Translations under genes and position numbers: made by a program | The notes under the pieces: generated by a model | What the model was told of the DNA's origin: nothing | The model's input: the letters and a program-made list of their open reading frames with translations, nothing else | Database searches by the model: none | Shown here: in pieces, positions 1 through 10,726 of the stretch | Position numbering within the stretch: position 1 is the first letter of the stretch | How the letters are laid out: each line of letters opens with the position of its first letter | NCBI RefSeq assembly: GCF_964204645.1 | Contig: NC_134029.1 | Span: forward strand, 15,120,850 to 15,184,849 | Length of the DNA stretch: 64,000 bases | Direction: 5' to 3' | Source: Tubulanus polymorphus | Taxonomy: Eukaryota; Nemertea; Palaeonemertea; Tubulaniformes; Tubulanidae

Positions 1-2257
1 GTGCTCAATGTCGAAATCGTAGTCCGCCAGCCTTTTATTCCAGCGGGCGACTTGGCCTGATTGAATATTGGACGACCGAAGCCACTTGAGGGCTGCGTGG
101 TCAGTCCGGACAAGGAACTTACCACCCAATAAGTAGTGGCGGAAATAATCAATTGATTCGACTAGAGCAAGCATTTCTCGCCTCGTGGCGCAATAGTTCT
201 CCTCCCCGCCTCTCAAAACTCGACCCCCATATGCTATTACTCGTTCTGTGTGATCGCCTTGCAACTGTGAAAGAACTGAACCTATAGCCCAGTTACTAGC
301 ATCACAATCAACTATGAATTTCCCCGATCCCTCTGAAAAGTCTGGGAAAGCCAGTACAGGAGGGCTTGTCAACGCAGATTTAATTTCTTCGAATGCTCTT
401 TGCTGACTGATACCCCATTCGAAAGGCTGACCCTTCTTTGTGAGCAGGTGGAGGGGTTTACACGTTGCCGCATATCTCTTGATAAACCGAGAATAGTAAG
501 TGACGAGGCCAGTGAACCTTCATACTTCTGATACATTGGTAGGGGCTGGCCAACTTAGGACTTTGTCAATTTTTGCCCGGTCAGTTTCAATTCCGTTCCC
601 GCTCACGACATGGCCCAAGAATCTTATCCGCTTTTAGAGGAGGTGACTTTTTCTTGGCTTCAATTTCATATTTGCTGCTTCGAAACAACCGATTACTTCT
701 GACAGCTTGGAAATGTGGGACGCCACATCCGCAGAATGGGCTATGACGTCATCGAGGTAGATCAAGGCTGTTTTCCATGACACCTTGTCGAGAGCCAAAG
801 ACATGAGCCGTGTGAAACAGGCCGGAGCATTTGTGAGACCGAATGGCATAACATTCCATTCCCACAAACGGTTCTCAGAACAGAAAACTGTTTTCGGCTT
901 GTCACATTCTTGGATCGGCACTTTCCAGTAGCCACTGATAAGATCCAGAGAGAGAACCATGACGATCCCGAAAGTGCCTCGAGGGTAGAATCTATTCGCC
1001 CCAACGGGTGACTGTCTTTAGTTGTGACGTCATTTAATTTCCGGTAGTCACAGCACAGACGCAAACTGCCATCACTCTTCGTGGCTAGGACGATTGGGCT
1101 AGCCCAAGGTGGCTGGGATGGCCTCATAAGACCTTGGTCACACAGTTCAGCAGTGTACCCCTCAACAAATTGCTTGTGATCGGGCGGCAGACGTCGTTGA
1201 TGCTGCTTAATCGGCTTCTGCTCCCCGGTATCGATTTCAAACTCAATGAGGGGTGTCCTCCCAATATCAAAATCCCCCCGAGAAAATACACCGTGATGCT
1301 GCGCTAGGACCCTCTTCAAATCCTTCCGATCACCCTCCGAAATTTCGAGACTATCGACGTTTAGTTCGTCGTAAAGATCCTTTAAATCATTGGGATCCTG
1401 CTGGGGCTGAGGCAGCTCTGTCTCCGACAAACCAGAAGTGTCTTGCACGGTGAGTACATCGACTGATTCGATAGGCGAGAAGATACCCACGAACTCCCCT
1501 CGACGAACCCTAAGGGTGTCATCTGAAAAATTTGCTAGGCGGACTGTTACCTTCCCATCCCGCGGACATACCAGAGATTTGCCAGCCAGGCATGGAGCAC
1601 GGTTCCCTCGAACAACCATACCAACAAAATTGTTATTTACACCATATCTCTGCTTGAAATACGCAGTGGCCACGACCTCATGGCCTCCCGGAATATAACA
1701 AGTCTCGGTCAGGAACAAACGACAGCAACTAGGTCGTGCATCCTTGGTCTCCAATGGTACAACTCTACCAGGGTAATCAATAATGCAACCATTCTGTTCA
1801 AAGAAGTCACTACCTAGCAGTCACTCCTGAGCCAAGTCATCGGCTATTACCATGGGGACCATGAATCTACAGGTTCCCTAACTGGAGCTCTACCTTGGCC
1901 ACCCCATGAACCTTCATGTTCGCACCCGTGGCAGTGGCTAATTCGAAGTCGACTGGCTGCAGATTTCCCTGATCGGCCCTACGACTCTTCTCCCAGACAG
2001 AGGTTTTCAACAAGGTCACAGAGGCACCGGTGTCTAAGAGTATAGATGTACGTGTTGAACCATTAAGGATACCAGAGGGCCCTACGACTCTTCTCCCAGA
2101 CAGAGGTTTTCAACAAGGTCACAGAGGCACCGGTGTCTAAGAGTATAGATGTACGTGTTGAACCATTAAGGATACCAGAGCAGTAAAGCCCAGTGTCTCT
2201 CAAATCGACACGACGCATCATTTTCTCAGCCACGGGGCAGCTCGAACCTATTGACAC
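1..2257 (-). pseudogene. pol: gypsy pol: aspartic protease, reverse transcriptase, RNase H (partial, broken)
   Basis: The aspartic protease active site LDTGASVTLL is near 2,100. The RT follows, with a palm region at about 1,300-640 (DGSLRLCCDYRKLN, then the catalytic YLDD in LIYLDDVIAHS near 760). Below 630 the frame reads on as a RNase H domain (FIVDCDASNWAIGSVL; RTDHAALKWL) to the window edge. There is a frameshift near 955, where the upstream frame (762-1,754) leaves the RT frame (634-960), and a TGA near 525. A 103-bp tandem duplication breaks the protease. Family role: polyprotein processing and cDNA synthesis of the retrotransposon. It is truncated by the window edge, so integrase cannot be assessed. 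Confidence 0.85.
1975..2180. repeat. 103-bp tandem duplication inside the protease region
   Basis: Bases 1,975-2,077 are repeated almost exactly at 2,078-2,180. The unit is not a multiple of three, so it shifts the protease frame. Confidence 0.9.
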
Positions 2258-2419
2258 ATCTGACCGGTCAGTTGTTATTGTGGTTAAGACCGTATCTTCA
2301 TGTGACTTAACAAACAGAGAGTTATCGGAGGTAAAATATTTGAAACTGTCCCCTGCCTCAGAGGAGAACCATCCGAAATTACATCACCCGGTTGACAGAC
2401 CAACAGTGAGGTATCTGGG

Positions 2420-2428
2420 TAAGGAGTT
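2420..2428. repeat. LINE target-site duplication, left copy
   Basis: TAAGGAGTT here is repeated at 5,432-5,440, flanking the plus-strand LINE. The gypsy linker frame reads through if the LINE and one copy are disregarded. Confidence 0.7.
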
Positions 2429-5400
2429 TGCTTCAATCCAAGATCAGTGAAAAATAAGACATTGGCATTGAAGGATTTGTAGTTTCAAACAACTTGGACA
2501 TTTTAGCTGTCACATAATCATGGCTTTGTGCAGATAGAGATGAACAAAGCATCTCCGAACTGAAACCAACTGGATATGACATTAAACACTGCCCGCGTCC
2601 TAATAATAAGCAAGGAGGAGGGGTTGCGCTCTTACATAAACTGTCTATTCCAGTTAAAATCCTGGAATCAACTATTGATAACAAATTTTCTCACTTTGAA
2701 TATATTGACTGCAAGGTTTATCTGCCAAACCAAACTCTTAGTGTTTCTGTCATTTATCGACCCCCACCTTCAAAAAACAATGGTTTTAAAAATATTGTCT
2801 TCTTCGAAGAATGGATGAACTATATCGAACGGCATATCACTAACTCCAGTGAAACACTTCTTCTTGGCGATCTAAATTTCCATCTTGATGATGAAAGTGA
2901 TAGTGACGCACAAAACTTTTTGCAGACCCTGCATGAGGTTAGGCTCCGGCAGCATGTTCGCGGTCCGACTCTTGTAAAAGGACATACATTAGATGTTTTG
3001 ATTACCAAGGACTCAAGCTCTTTTTTATCGAACATAGATGTCGTTGACACGGGAATTTTCAGTCAAGATAGCCTTAAACCCTGCGATCACTATGCAGTCC
3101 TATGCGATGCCAATACCCCAAAACCAGTCAGCAAAAAAGTATCCATCGCTTATAGGAAGCTGAAGGCAATTGACATTGATGCTTTTCGGGAGGGCATAAA
3201 AGTAAAATTATCTCCAATGAATGATCAGAATAGAGGATCCGTTAATGAACTAGCGTCAAACTATACAGCTATCATTAAGACACTTGTTGATACCCATGCT
3301 CCGCTCAGAGAAAGAAGCATGTACTTGAAACCGAACGCTCCTTGGTATACGGACGAACTTCATGATGCTAAACGGGAACGGCGTCGCTTTGAACGGCAGT
3401 GGCGAAAGAGTAACCTGGAAGTTCATAGGTAGATGTATCAACTGCAGTGTCGTTTTGTTAACCACATGATCGTTGAAACAAGGATGCATTACTGCAACAA
3501 TAAAATCATTGATTGTGGTCGTAATTCCAAAAGTGTTTTCTCAGTAGTGAAACACCTCCTTGGTTCATCATCTGTGCCAGTTTTACCACATTATGAGTCA
3601 GCTGAGGCTTTAGCAAATCAGTTTAATACGTTCTTTTTGGATGAGATAAGTGATATCCGTGCTGATATGCCCTTACCACGTTCTGAGAATTTAGGCAGTG
3701 ACCACTCACTTCCGGAGTTTAATAGTCTATCAACTTTTTCTTTAGCAACGCAGGATGAGATAAGGAAAATAATAACTAGTTCAGCTAGTAAATCCTGTGA
3801 ATTGGATCCTTTGCCAACATGGCTTTTAAAAGAGTGTTTAGACGATCTTTTACCAATTATCACAGGGATAGTTAACCAGTCACTTATTGAGGGCTATGTC
3901 CCACTAGACTTTAAGATGGCTCACATACGGCCACTCCTAAAGAAAACTGGACTTAATCCTGAAGTGCTAAAAAACTACAGACCAGTTTCAAATCTTAGCT
4001 TTATTTCAAAGATTTTAGAAAAAGTTGTTAACAGTAGAATTGATGACCATCTAAATATTTCTGGTCTTAAACCTTGTTTTCAAAGTGCATATTCTAAATT
4101 CCATTCGACTGAAACTGCTCTACTTCGAGTTCAATCTGATATATTGGATGCACTTGATTCTGGCAATGTTGGTGTTTTAGTTTTATTAGATTTGTCAGCT
4201 GCCTTTGACACGATTGATCATGGCATTTTATTAGATAGATTGTATAATATGTATAACATTTCTGGCACAGCATTTAAGTGGTTTCAGTCTTATTTAAGTG
4301 ATCGATACCAATCTGTAGTAATTGATGGTAAGCAATCTGCTAAATCAAAGTTGTTTTTTGGTGTTCCTCAAGGTTCAGTTTTAGGACCTAAGCTTTTCAA
4401 TATGTATATTAAACCCTTGACGGAAATAATATCTTCTCATGGACTTGACTTTCATATGTATGCTGACGACACCCAACTTTATGTGTTCTTTAAAAAGAAT
4501 TCAACTGCACAGCAGTTTGCTGCTATTAAGCGTCTTGAAAGTTGCCTGATTGATATTGAATGTTGGCTTAAGGAAAATGTTGAAACAAAATTGTGACAAA
4601 ACCGAGTCTTTGTTTTTCTGTTCTCCTCGTTATGTACTGTACCACCTACTGATGTACAACTGCATGTTGGTTCTGTTTCTGTAGTATCTGCTCGCTTAGT
4701 ACGGAATCTAGGTGCTATTTTTGATAGATCCATGTGACGGATCATGTATCATCTGTCATAAAATCCTGTTATTTCCATATGAGAAACATTGGTCGTATTC
4801 GTAAGTATCTAACTAGGGATTCTACCAAGTCAATTGTAATTCTTTGTTATCTAATATCCCGGCGACACAGTTTTACAGATTACAAAAGGTACAAAATGTG
4901 GCAGCTAGAATAGTTACCCTCACTAAATGAAGTGAACACATTTCTCCTGTTTTAGCAGATATTCATTGGCTGCCAGTCCGCTTTAGAATAGATTTTAAAA
5001 TCTGTGTTTTGATATTTTCTATCCTTAAAAATGAGGCTCCTCATTATCTCTGTGACATGATTAGTTTTTATAGACCATCGCGAAATCTTAGATCTGTTAA
5101 TTTTAATTCACTTTTTATTCCACGTACGTTTTGCCAATTTGGTGACAAGTCTTTTAGAGTCTATGGCCCAAAAACTTGGAATGCCTTGCCTAGTCATCTT
5201 AAAAGCAGTAAGTCTATTGAGTGTTTTAAAAAGAATTTAAAAGCACATTATTTTAGAATTGCATTCAATTGAAATTGTCTTACTGAATGTTCACTGTTTT
5301 TAAATTCAATATTGTAATGTTTTTATCACCATATTTTATTGTACGTCGTATTTCTTTATTTGTAAGTGCTCTGGAGCAGTTTCATTAATCTGGACAGGGC

Positions 5401-5431
5401 ACTAAAACATGTATAATAATAATAATGGTAA
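2429..5431 (+). mobile_element. APE-type non-LTR retrotransposon (CR1/jockey-like LINE)
   Basis: A plus-strand LINE of about 3.0 kb carries an apurinic-type endonuclease and an RT. It ends in an (ATA)n-like microsatellite (5,411-5,426) and is bounded by a 9-bp direct repeat. It appears 5'-truncated within the endonuclease domain. It is inserted in the gypsy element, so it is the younger of the two. Confidence 0.8.
2470..5275 (+). pseudogene. LINE ORF2: endonuclease and reverse transcriptase, broken
   Basis: Endonuclease motifs are visible: GGGVALL near 2,620, SVIYRPPPS near 2,750, LLLGDLNFHLDD near 2,860, and the DH of KPCDHYAVL near 3,085. After a TAG at 3,430-3,432 the same frame continues with an RT (3,433-4,596): [40 protein letters not shown] and the catalytic YADD in MYADDTQLY near 4,460. 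A frameshift ends this frame at 4,596. The C-terminal segment (5,009-5,272), ending in the common LINE tail around PKTWNALPSHLKSS, is recovered in another frame. Role in the family: nicking of target DNA and target-primed reverse transcription. Stops at 2,513 and 3,430 plus the 3' frameshifts make it inactive. Confidence 0.85.
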
Positions 5432-5440
5432 TAAGGAGTT
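5432..5440. repeat. LINE target-site duplication, right copy
   Basis: TAAGGAGTT directly follows the (ATA)n tail of the LINE and matches 2,420-2,428. Confidence 0.7.
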
Positions 5441-6637
5441 AAAACATTTGAAGTTGCCTGCTTTTCCAGATATGCACTACCTGTCGTATCGGTTCCACCA
5501 AGAATTTCGTTCCCAACAATTTCCCTTACGCAAGGGTCTAATGAACTATTTACAATTATTGAACTACTTACAATTTGGGCTCTATCATGCACGGAATCGT
5601 TAACGGGTGAAGGAACACTTTTCTGTATTCTACGGTGTGGAGGCAGATATTTCTCCATCATATATGTGGAGGGTCTCTCTATTGGCGGCGATTCCCTTGC
5701 CCCCTGGAGGACCGCCTGTAATCGTTTCCCGGTTTCCCGGGCCAGTTCCTGGCATAGTGACCTCTACCAGAACATGTATGACATGTAACCTGCGGACATG
5801 TATCAGCTGTATGATCCGGTTCTCGACACCGCCAGAAAGTGTTGTCCCTACCCTGGGAGTTGGCCTGAGTCTGCGCGTTAACCCTGGCCTCTAAACCGTC
5901 CATGCGAACATCTAAACCGTTGACGAGGCCCACGAGTTCCGAAAGTAGCTCATCCGTCTGACTGGCCTTCACCTCATTTACATGTCGACGAGGGGGTCTG
6001 GACTCGTGTCTCTCAGTCAGGCGCCGCGCAGTCTCATGACCTCGAGCCAATGACACAGCCTCCGATAGAGACTGTGGCTGAGCCACGTACAACTGCTCCC
6101 TAACACTCGAGGGTACCGCCACACCTGCCAAGAATTGGTCACGTGCCAACTTATCCTGCAAACTGTGATCAACCCCTGGGTACGCGCTCTGTGCGAGTTC
6201 TGTCAATGCATCCGCGTAGTGCCCGATGTTTTCTTGGGGTTTCTGCTCTCGACATCAACATCATTTTGAAATCTGAAGCTGACCGTGTCAATGACATACG
6301 GTCCTTTATCCCCTCGACGAAACTACTGAATCCAGGGATGGGGCAAGACGGAGGTTTTTAACTCCCTGGTATGACTCATGGTCCAGGTACGTTAGCAAAT
6401 GTTGTTCTCAAAACGCTCCAACCAGATGGAAACATTATGCCCCATACTGTACATTTTGGGGCACGGAATTTTTACCCGGGCATCCTCCCTGGTCCCTGAT
6501 GGCGACTCAGATTCCCTTTTTATGCTACGTGAGACATATTGGGTAATCGAACTTAAAAAGTCATCCAAACCTGTAGTTGGGTGGACCCCTTCCTGGGCCG
6601 CACCTGGTTGGCCTGCATCCGGGTCAGAGTGAGACAT
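5441..6637 (-). pseudogene. gag: gypsy gag with two degenerate CCHC zinc knuckles
   Basis: The N-terminus is at 6,637 (MSHSDPDAGQPGAAQ...), with a frame break near 6,390 and continuation at 6,206-5,679. Two nucleocapsid-type knuckles occur near 5,830-5,760: in the first (WRCREPDHTADTC) the first Cys of a CX2CX4HX4C pattern is lost, and in the second (CHTCSGRGHYARNW) the last Cys is Trp. A linker frame (5,661 to about 5,441) then leads to the LINE insertion and resumes at 2,419. Role in the family: assembly of the virus-like particle and RNA binding. The frameshift and missing knuckle residues indicate it is dead. Confidence 0.75.
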
Positions 6638-6939
6638 TTCTAATTAGTAATTGTGAATATATTGTACGTATACACCGAACAAAAACTGAATTAAAATAAA
6701 ATTCCAAAAGTTATTTTATGAACCTATCAACCTATGTGCAAAACTGTAGTTAGTGTCTGAAATTATTCCCGCTATATTGAAGCAAGCGTATAACAACGGT
6801 TTAACTACTGAAGAGTATCCGCGATACCGCAGTCGCAAGGAAGTAGGTCAGACAGACTACTCACGCGCACGCTTCTCGAAAAAAAAGGGTAGCGATTCAA
6901 CTCAATAATACGGCCGTAAGGCTCTCTAATCCCATTAAC

Positions 6940-6950
6940 GCTACCACCAG
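6940..6950 (-). other. candidate primer-binding site of the gypsy element
   Basis: Immediately after the presumed LTR end, the minus strand reads CTGGTGGTAGC, of the TGGTG... type that pairs with tRNA 3' ends. The tRNA was not identified. Confidence 0.4.
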
Positions 6951-7221
6951 TGTTACAATCCTGTCTTCTAAATCTCTAATACCACCTTCAAGGATGATTT
7001 ACGCTCCGACCATAGGCTATAAAGGGGTAATTTATCCCGAACAAAAGAACAACGAACTTACTCGGACAATGGTTCCACTTCTAAGAGACCGCACCTAGCG
7101 GTGATTTATTACGCTATACATTACACAAAATTATCGACGGAAAACTACATACATAATAACGGGTACGAGACCCGTTACAAGGGATGCGAGCAAAGATTTC
7201 ACCCGAAATAAGTTCGTTACA
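6951..7221 (-). repeat. candidate 5' LTR of the gypsy element (271 bp)
   Basis: On the minus strand it starts TGTAACGAAC and ends TTGTAACA, giving TG...CA ends with a short inverted repeat. A PBS-like sequence follows, and gag starts about 310 bp downstream. The partner LTR is outside the window, so this rests on termini and position only. Confidence 0.5.
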
Positions 7222-8238
7222 TTCCGTTTTTTGAAAGAGTGCCACCTAGGGGTCAACTCAACATGGATATGTTGACCCACATGTGCTACTACGCGCGAAG
7301 TACTAATGTGCCGGGTTTTGGGGGAAATAACATCGATAAGAACGAAGCTACGGAGTTTTTACCATTCCCTAGTGACAGTTTAAGCGCATATTCGGTTATC
7401 ATTAGGTTCGAAAAAAGTCGACTAGATGAGAAAACCGAATTTGGCCCGAAGCAAAAATTTGGCCTATAGGGTAAACTATGCAGGAGGGAAGGCCTTATAG
7501 TGTTACTATTAGTCGAGGAGTGACAAGTCAGTCTGACAAGTCAAGCGATCGGATGGGGACTACAATTCACATATGAAATTGACGTCCAATAACCATTACG
7601 AAAACATAATCACGAACGGTATCATCACTCCCCATTACTGACTGTCGCTGGTCTCTGGTTAGCAATCATTCTTTATCGGTGCAGTGGGTAGGTATTTCCA
7701 ACTGACTTTGTTCTTCTTCTATGACATTACCATCGCCGCTGCGTCACGATGTGATGTACATGTACAAGGGACCTCCAATTTGTAATATATGTGATGTATA
7801 AACTGACTTTAGACCGTTTAATATCGACGATAACAAGGTATCACCGACGCTGACATTTTCTGACGCTTACTACTATGACCCGCCTTTTGGACCTGACCAA
7901 TTCAATTCAATTAAGAAAACTCGTACCGGTACAGTAAATAAATAAACCGCTGTTGATTTTTCTTCCTTCTTTATTTATTTATGAAATGACGTCACAAACT
8001 TTCAGATTCGCGCCAGTATGCGCGCCATGATTGATGATTGCTATTTCCACCGGTGTTATCTTAAAGTAACTTCAAGTTTAAAATAGGAAGCACAGTACAT
8101 CCATAGAAACTACGCGCAGAAAGAGACTGTTATATTATTATCAGAGTTTAACATTTCGTTTCAAAGTTGTTAGTAGTCAAATCTAATAGAAGATGATTTT
8201 TATGTGACGAAACTCAGTGGAAAATATGTTAAAATAAT
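7222..8238. other. gene-free stretch
   Basis: No coding sequence or known repeat is recognisable. A 76-codon open frame at 7,239-7,469 has no recognisable motif and is probably chance. Confidence 0.5.
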
Positions 8239-8256
8239 AATCAGCAGGAATCCAAT

Positions 8257-8287
8257 AGGGTTTCTGCCGAGGCAGCAGAAACCCTAA
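8257..8287. repeat. hairpin in the LINE 3' UTR
   Basis: Arms TAGGGTTTCTGC and GCAGAAACCCTA form a near-perfect stem. A related hairpin with the same flanks occurs at about 42,816-42,845. Confidence 0.75.
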
Positions 8288-8801
8288 TAATAAGAGCTTG
8301 TATAGCGCAGAATCCGTGTTTCCACGTTCAGTGCGCTGTCTCCACATAATGCCTTCTATACAATAAAGTTTTCAAAGCTTTTCGAAAGCAGGTCACATCT
8401 TCAATTTTCCTGATTCAGACTGGTACACTGTTCCACAATAATGGACCTTTATGAGAAAAGAACCGATCGCCATATTCATTGTTGCTACGCGGTACAACTA
8501 GGCTCCGGTTGACACATGACCGTGTTCTATCTTCCACCAATTTCAACATGTCCGACAGGTAAACTGGCATCTTCTCGTACAACGCACGATATACAAGACA
8601 GATAACTTTATATTCAGTGCGAGACTGGATTGGAAACCAGTGAAGCTCCTGAAGGACAGATGATGTGTGGTCATACTTTCTGCGCCGACTAATCACTCTC
8701 GCAGCCATATTTTGTACCCTTTGTAAGGGTAGAAGAGAACTGGACGGTAGTCCACACAGCAATGAATTGCCATAGTCAATGCGGGACATAACAAGTGCAT
8801 G

Positions 8802-8807
8802 CACTAG
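8802..8807. repeat. Polinton A target-site duplication, left
   Basis: CACTAG directly precedes the AG terminus and recurs exactly at 25,998-26,003. A six-base duplication is the hallmark of Polinton integration. Confidence 0.93.
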
Positions 8808-8894
8808 AGTAATTGGAAGATGTGGGTTTCATACCAGAGGTCGAAGGTCGACCACTCATCACCACAAGTAATTTTTTTTCCTTATAAATGGGAG
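8808..8894. repeat. Polinton A TIR, left (87 bp)
   Basis: It is the exact inverted match of 25,911-25,997. It starts AGTAATTGGAAGATGTGG and ends in ATGGGAG, so it contains the T-run/TATAAATG motif and the first two codons (Met-Gly) of the adjoining gene. Confidence 0.95.
8869..8890 (+). promoter_or_regulatory. late-promoter-like motif, TIR left
   Basis: TAA and eight T, then CC, then TTATAAATG, whose ATG starts the 108-residue gene. It is identical to the motif in the right TIR. Confidence 0.65.
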
Positions 8895-9214
8895 ATAGAA
8901 AAGCATTCTTAGCAACAATAAATAACAGAATTAAACCAACAAAAAAACAATTTGAAATAAAAAAGTTAGTTGATGTTACAAAAGAAATTGAACATAAGAT
9001 ATTGAAATTAGAAAAGATAAAAACTAAATATGGAGAGAAAGTATCAGCTAATTTAAGCTACTGTAATGTTAGTACATCACGAGAATTTAAAGTGTTTTTA
9101 CCTGATAAATGGGTTTCATTGAGTACAGAGGAATTGAAAGATTTAGTAGGATTTAAAATAATATATCATGGGAAAAATGAAGACGGTCATCATGATTTAG
9201 AAATTGTTGATTAA
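8888..9214 (+). CDS. terminal small Polinton protein, 108 residues, possibly OB-like
   Basis: An intact frame lies at the left end of A, reading inward, with its ATG inside the TIR. The protein starts MGDRKAFLATINN. Its middle and C-terminus alternate short beta-like segments (KVSANLSY; EFKVFLPDKW; FKIIYHG), which loosely suggests a small OB-type nucleic-acid-binding protein; that is inference, and no catalytic motif is visible. Broken homologues are at both ends of Polinton B (37,808-38,134 and 58,064-58,387). Conservation at the terminus in A and B suggests a function tied to the ends, such as ssDNA or terminus binding. The start is decided by the TAAATG motif. Confidence 0.75.
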   Translation: MGDRKAFLATINNRIKPTKKQFEIKKLVDVTKEIEHKILKLEKIKTKYGEKVSANLSYCNVSTSREFKVFLPDKWVSLSTEELKDLVGFKIIYHGKNEDGHHDLEIVD

Positions 9215-10357
9215 ATAAAAAATAAAAATAATGAATATCTAGAATCCAAAATGACCTTAGTCGTTTTATAAACAACTACAATCATACAGTCAAACATCTG
9301 TTACATGTTATTATAAGAGAGTGCTTCATTTGAATATTGATCAATCAAACAGGTGTTGCACAACGTTGTTGTTATATTGGATAGCTAGCAGTTATATAAT
9401 AAGCGCGCAGTACATACAACACACACAAGCCAGTTAGCCGGCATTGAACTACCACGTTTTCATTGGTTGCTGAAAGCGAGGTTTATTTAAATTAGCTCGG
9501 CCGTGACGACAGGAGGATAGTCATCATTCTCTCTCGTGATTAAAAGGAATATTTCAATGTTTTTACGGTAGTTTTAGCAAAACCACCCGACTTGACTCGC
9601 AGAGTTTTTAGGGGATAAGCATCCCGTTATTGAGAGGCGCCACGAGATACCTATCCCCAAGCATTTCTAATTACACCCCTGTGACCCACACCTCACCAAT
9701 TCTCCTTCAATGGTTGACAGGAAACACATTATATTAAAGGCGCCTAATGCATTTCCTATCAACCCCTTACCCCCGAAAGGAGGATCGAAAGTCGAAACTG
9801 AAGGAGAACCACGGAGGGTGGACAAAGGTGCATTTTCGAAATGCCCCTGCAAGCCAAGCCCGGCGGCACTCCAGTGGTTGAATGAATTGCCTTATATACT
9901 TAGCTAAAACACCTAAGTAAATGTTGTTGGTGCTAAAAAAATTTAAATTATAAATTATTCCGAATGAAAAGAATATAAGAATGAAAACTGATAAATGAAT
10001 TATGGATTTTTAACTTAATTATGATATAATTTTTAATCAAATTAGTAATCAATTACTATGTTAATTGATTAACAAATTCAAATTCAAATATTCATTTTAG
10101 CATCACACCCAGTGCTGCCATCTTTCAATTTAAAAAAAAACTAATAATAAGAAACGACTGTAATACAATATTCAAGTAAAAACAAAATAAATTAATAAAA
10201 ATAATGAATATCTAGAGAATCCGAAATGACTTATCTGGACAATTTAATTGCTCCGCATAGATGGTGCCATAAACGGCACCCACACAGTGATAGACAAAAG
10301 TAGTGAGATATTCAATTAATTAAAACAAATTATTTTTTTTGCTTTTTTTCTAAAATA
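9215..10357. other. non-coding end region of A with a probable 0.95-kb insertion
   Basis: A 23-bp direct repeat (AATAAAAATAATGAATATCT plus AGA) occurs at 9,221-9,243 and 10,194-10,216. The DNA between is less AT-rich and unlike the rest of A, and Polinton B lacks it at the equivalent place, so it looks inserted or duplicated. No coding capacity is recognised; the short frames at 9,667-9,907 look like chance. After it comes a conserved subterminal motif (10,217-10,252) and a small hairpin, GGTGCC...GGCACC, near 10,263. Confidence 0.5.
10217..10252. other. conserved subterminal non-coding motif
   Basis: GAATCCGAAATGACTTATCT, followed by GGACAATTTAATTGCTCC, recurs with few changes in B at 38,171-38,203 and 57,986-58,028 and in C at 27,643-27,682. 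Conservation in non-coding DNA of divergent copies suggests a role in replication, packaging or transposition. Confidence 0.6.
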
Positions 10358-10726
10358 TTAATCCATTTTTTTTATTATCAATTTTGGAATTTCAGAAGTA
10401 TTTTCATTTTTGAAAGCAGTTGTTTCAGAATTATTAATATCATGAATTTTATTTGATTTCTTATACCAATTACACCCAATCAAAATGAATACAATTACAA
10501 ATCCAACCGTAAAATATAGATATTTATCAAATATTCTATTATCAGAAGGAGTAGAAATAACAATATTTTCACCATTTTTATTAACATTTTTATTACTTAT
10601 TTTTTCTTTTACAGCTTTTTTATATTCTTGTGATTTAATTCCTAATTGCCGAGACCATTCAATTTGTTTCTGAGTTCTCGGTTTTTTCTTCACAGTTAAT
10701 TCCTTCACTTCTTTCACCTCGCTCAT
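10358..10726 (-). CDS. 122-residue basic protein with one membrane segment
   Basis: Intact frame. The N-terminus is strongly basic (VKKKPRTQKQIEWSRQLGIK), and a single hydrophobic segment (YFTVGFVIVFILIGCNWY, about residues 73-90) is followed by a short polar tail, so it is a predicted single-pass membrane protein. Its start lies 68 nt inside the preceding 202-residue gene in another frame. The same overlap occurs in B (57,547), and a homologue with the KQIKWARELDKRS motif is in C (28,570-28,835). Function unknown; the family recurs at this position, so it is a genuine Polinton gene. No T-run motif precedes it, suggesting co-transcription with its neighbour. Confidence 0.75.
   Translation of the reverse strand: MSEVKEVKELTVKKKPRTQKQIEWSRQLGIKSQEYKKAVKEKISNKNVNKNGENIVISTPSDNRIFDKYLYFTVGFVIVFILIGCNWYKKSNKIHDINNSETTAFKNENTSEIPKLIIKKMD

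Larger units (their letters stand above)
1..7221 (-). mobile_element. Ty3/gypsy LTR retrotransposon, decayed, interrupted by a LINE
   Basis: Read on the minus strand the element runs from a candidate 5' LTR (6,951-7,221) through gag, protease, RT and RNase H and leaves the window at base 1, so integrase and the 3' LTR would lie outside. The pro-RT-RNase H order and the CCHC gag are typical of Ty3/gypsy (Metaviridae). A plus-strand LINE sits at 2,429-5,431 within the gag-protease linker. Several frameshifts and stops show it is inactive. Confidence 0.85.
8239..8807 (-). pseudogene. 3' part of a second LINE, split by Polinton A
   Basis: On the minus strand this encodes the C-terminal region of a LINE RT protein (SRIDYGNSLLCGLP; LQRVQNMAARVI; LHWFPIQSR), ending near 8,415 with degenerate continuation to about 8,270. 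The 3' end holds a hairpin (8,257-8,287) and an ATTATTATTTTAA tail near 8,235. The reading frame leaves the TSD at 8,807 in phase with the 5' half at 25,998, so the two pieces were one gene before Polinton A inserted. Confidence 0.85.

Noticed and set aside
762-1754. exogenous retrovirus
   Set aside because: No envelope gene and a Ty3/gypsy-type pro-RT-RNase H; ordinary LTR retrotransposon.
7239-7469. 76-codon open frame upstream of the gypsy LTR
   Set aside because: No recognisable motif or homologue in the window; length expected by chance.
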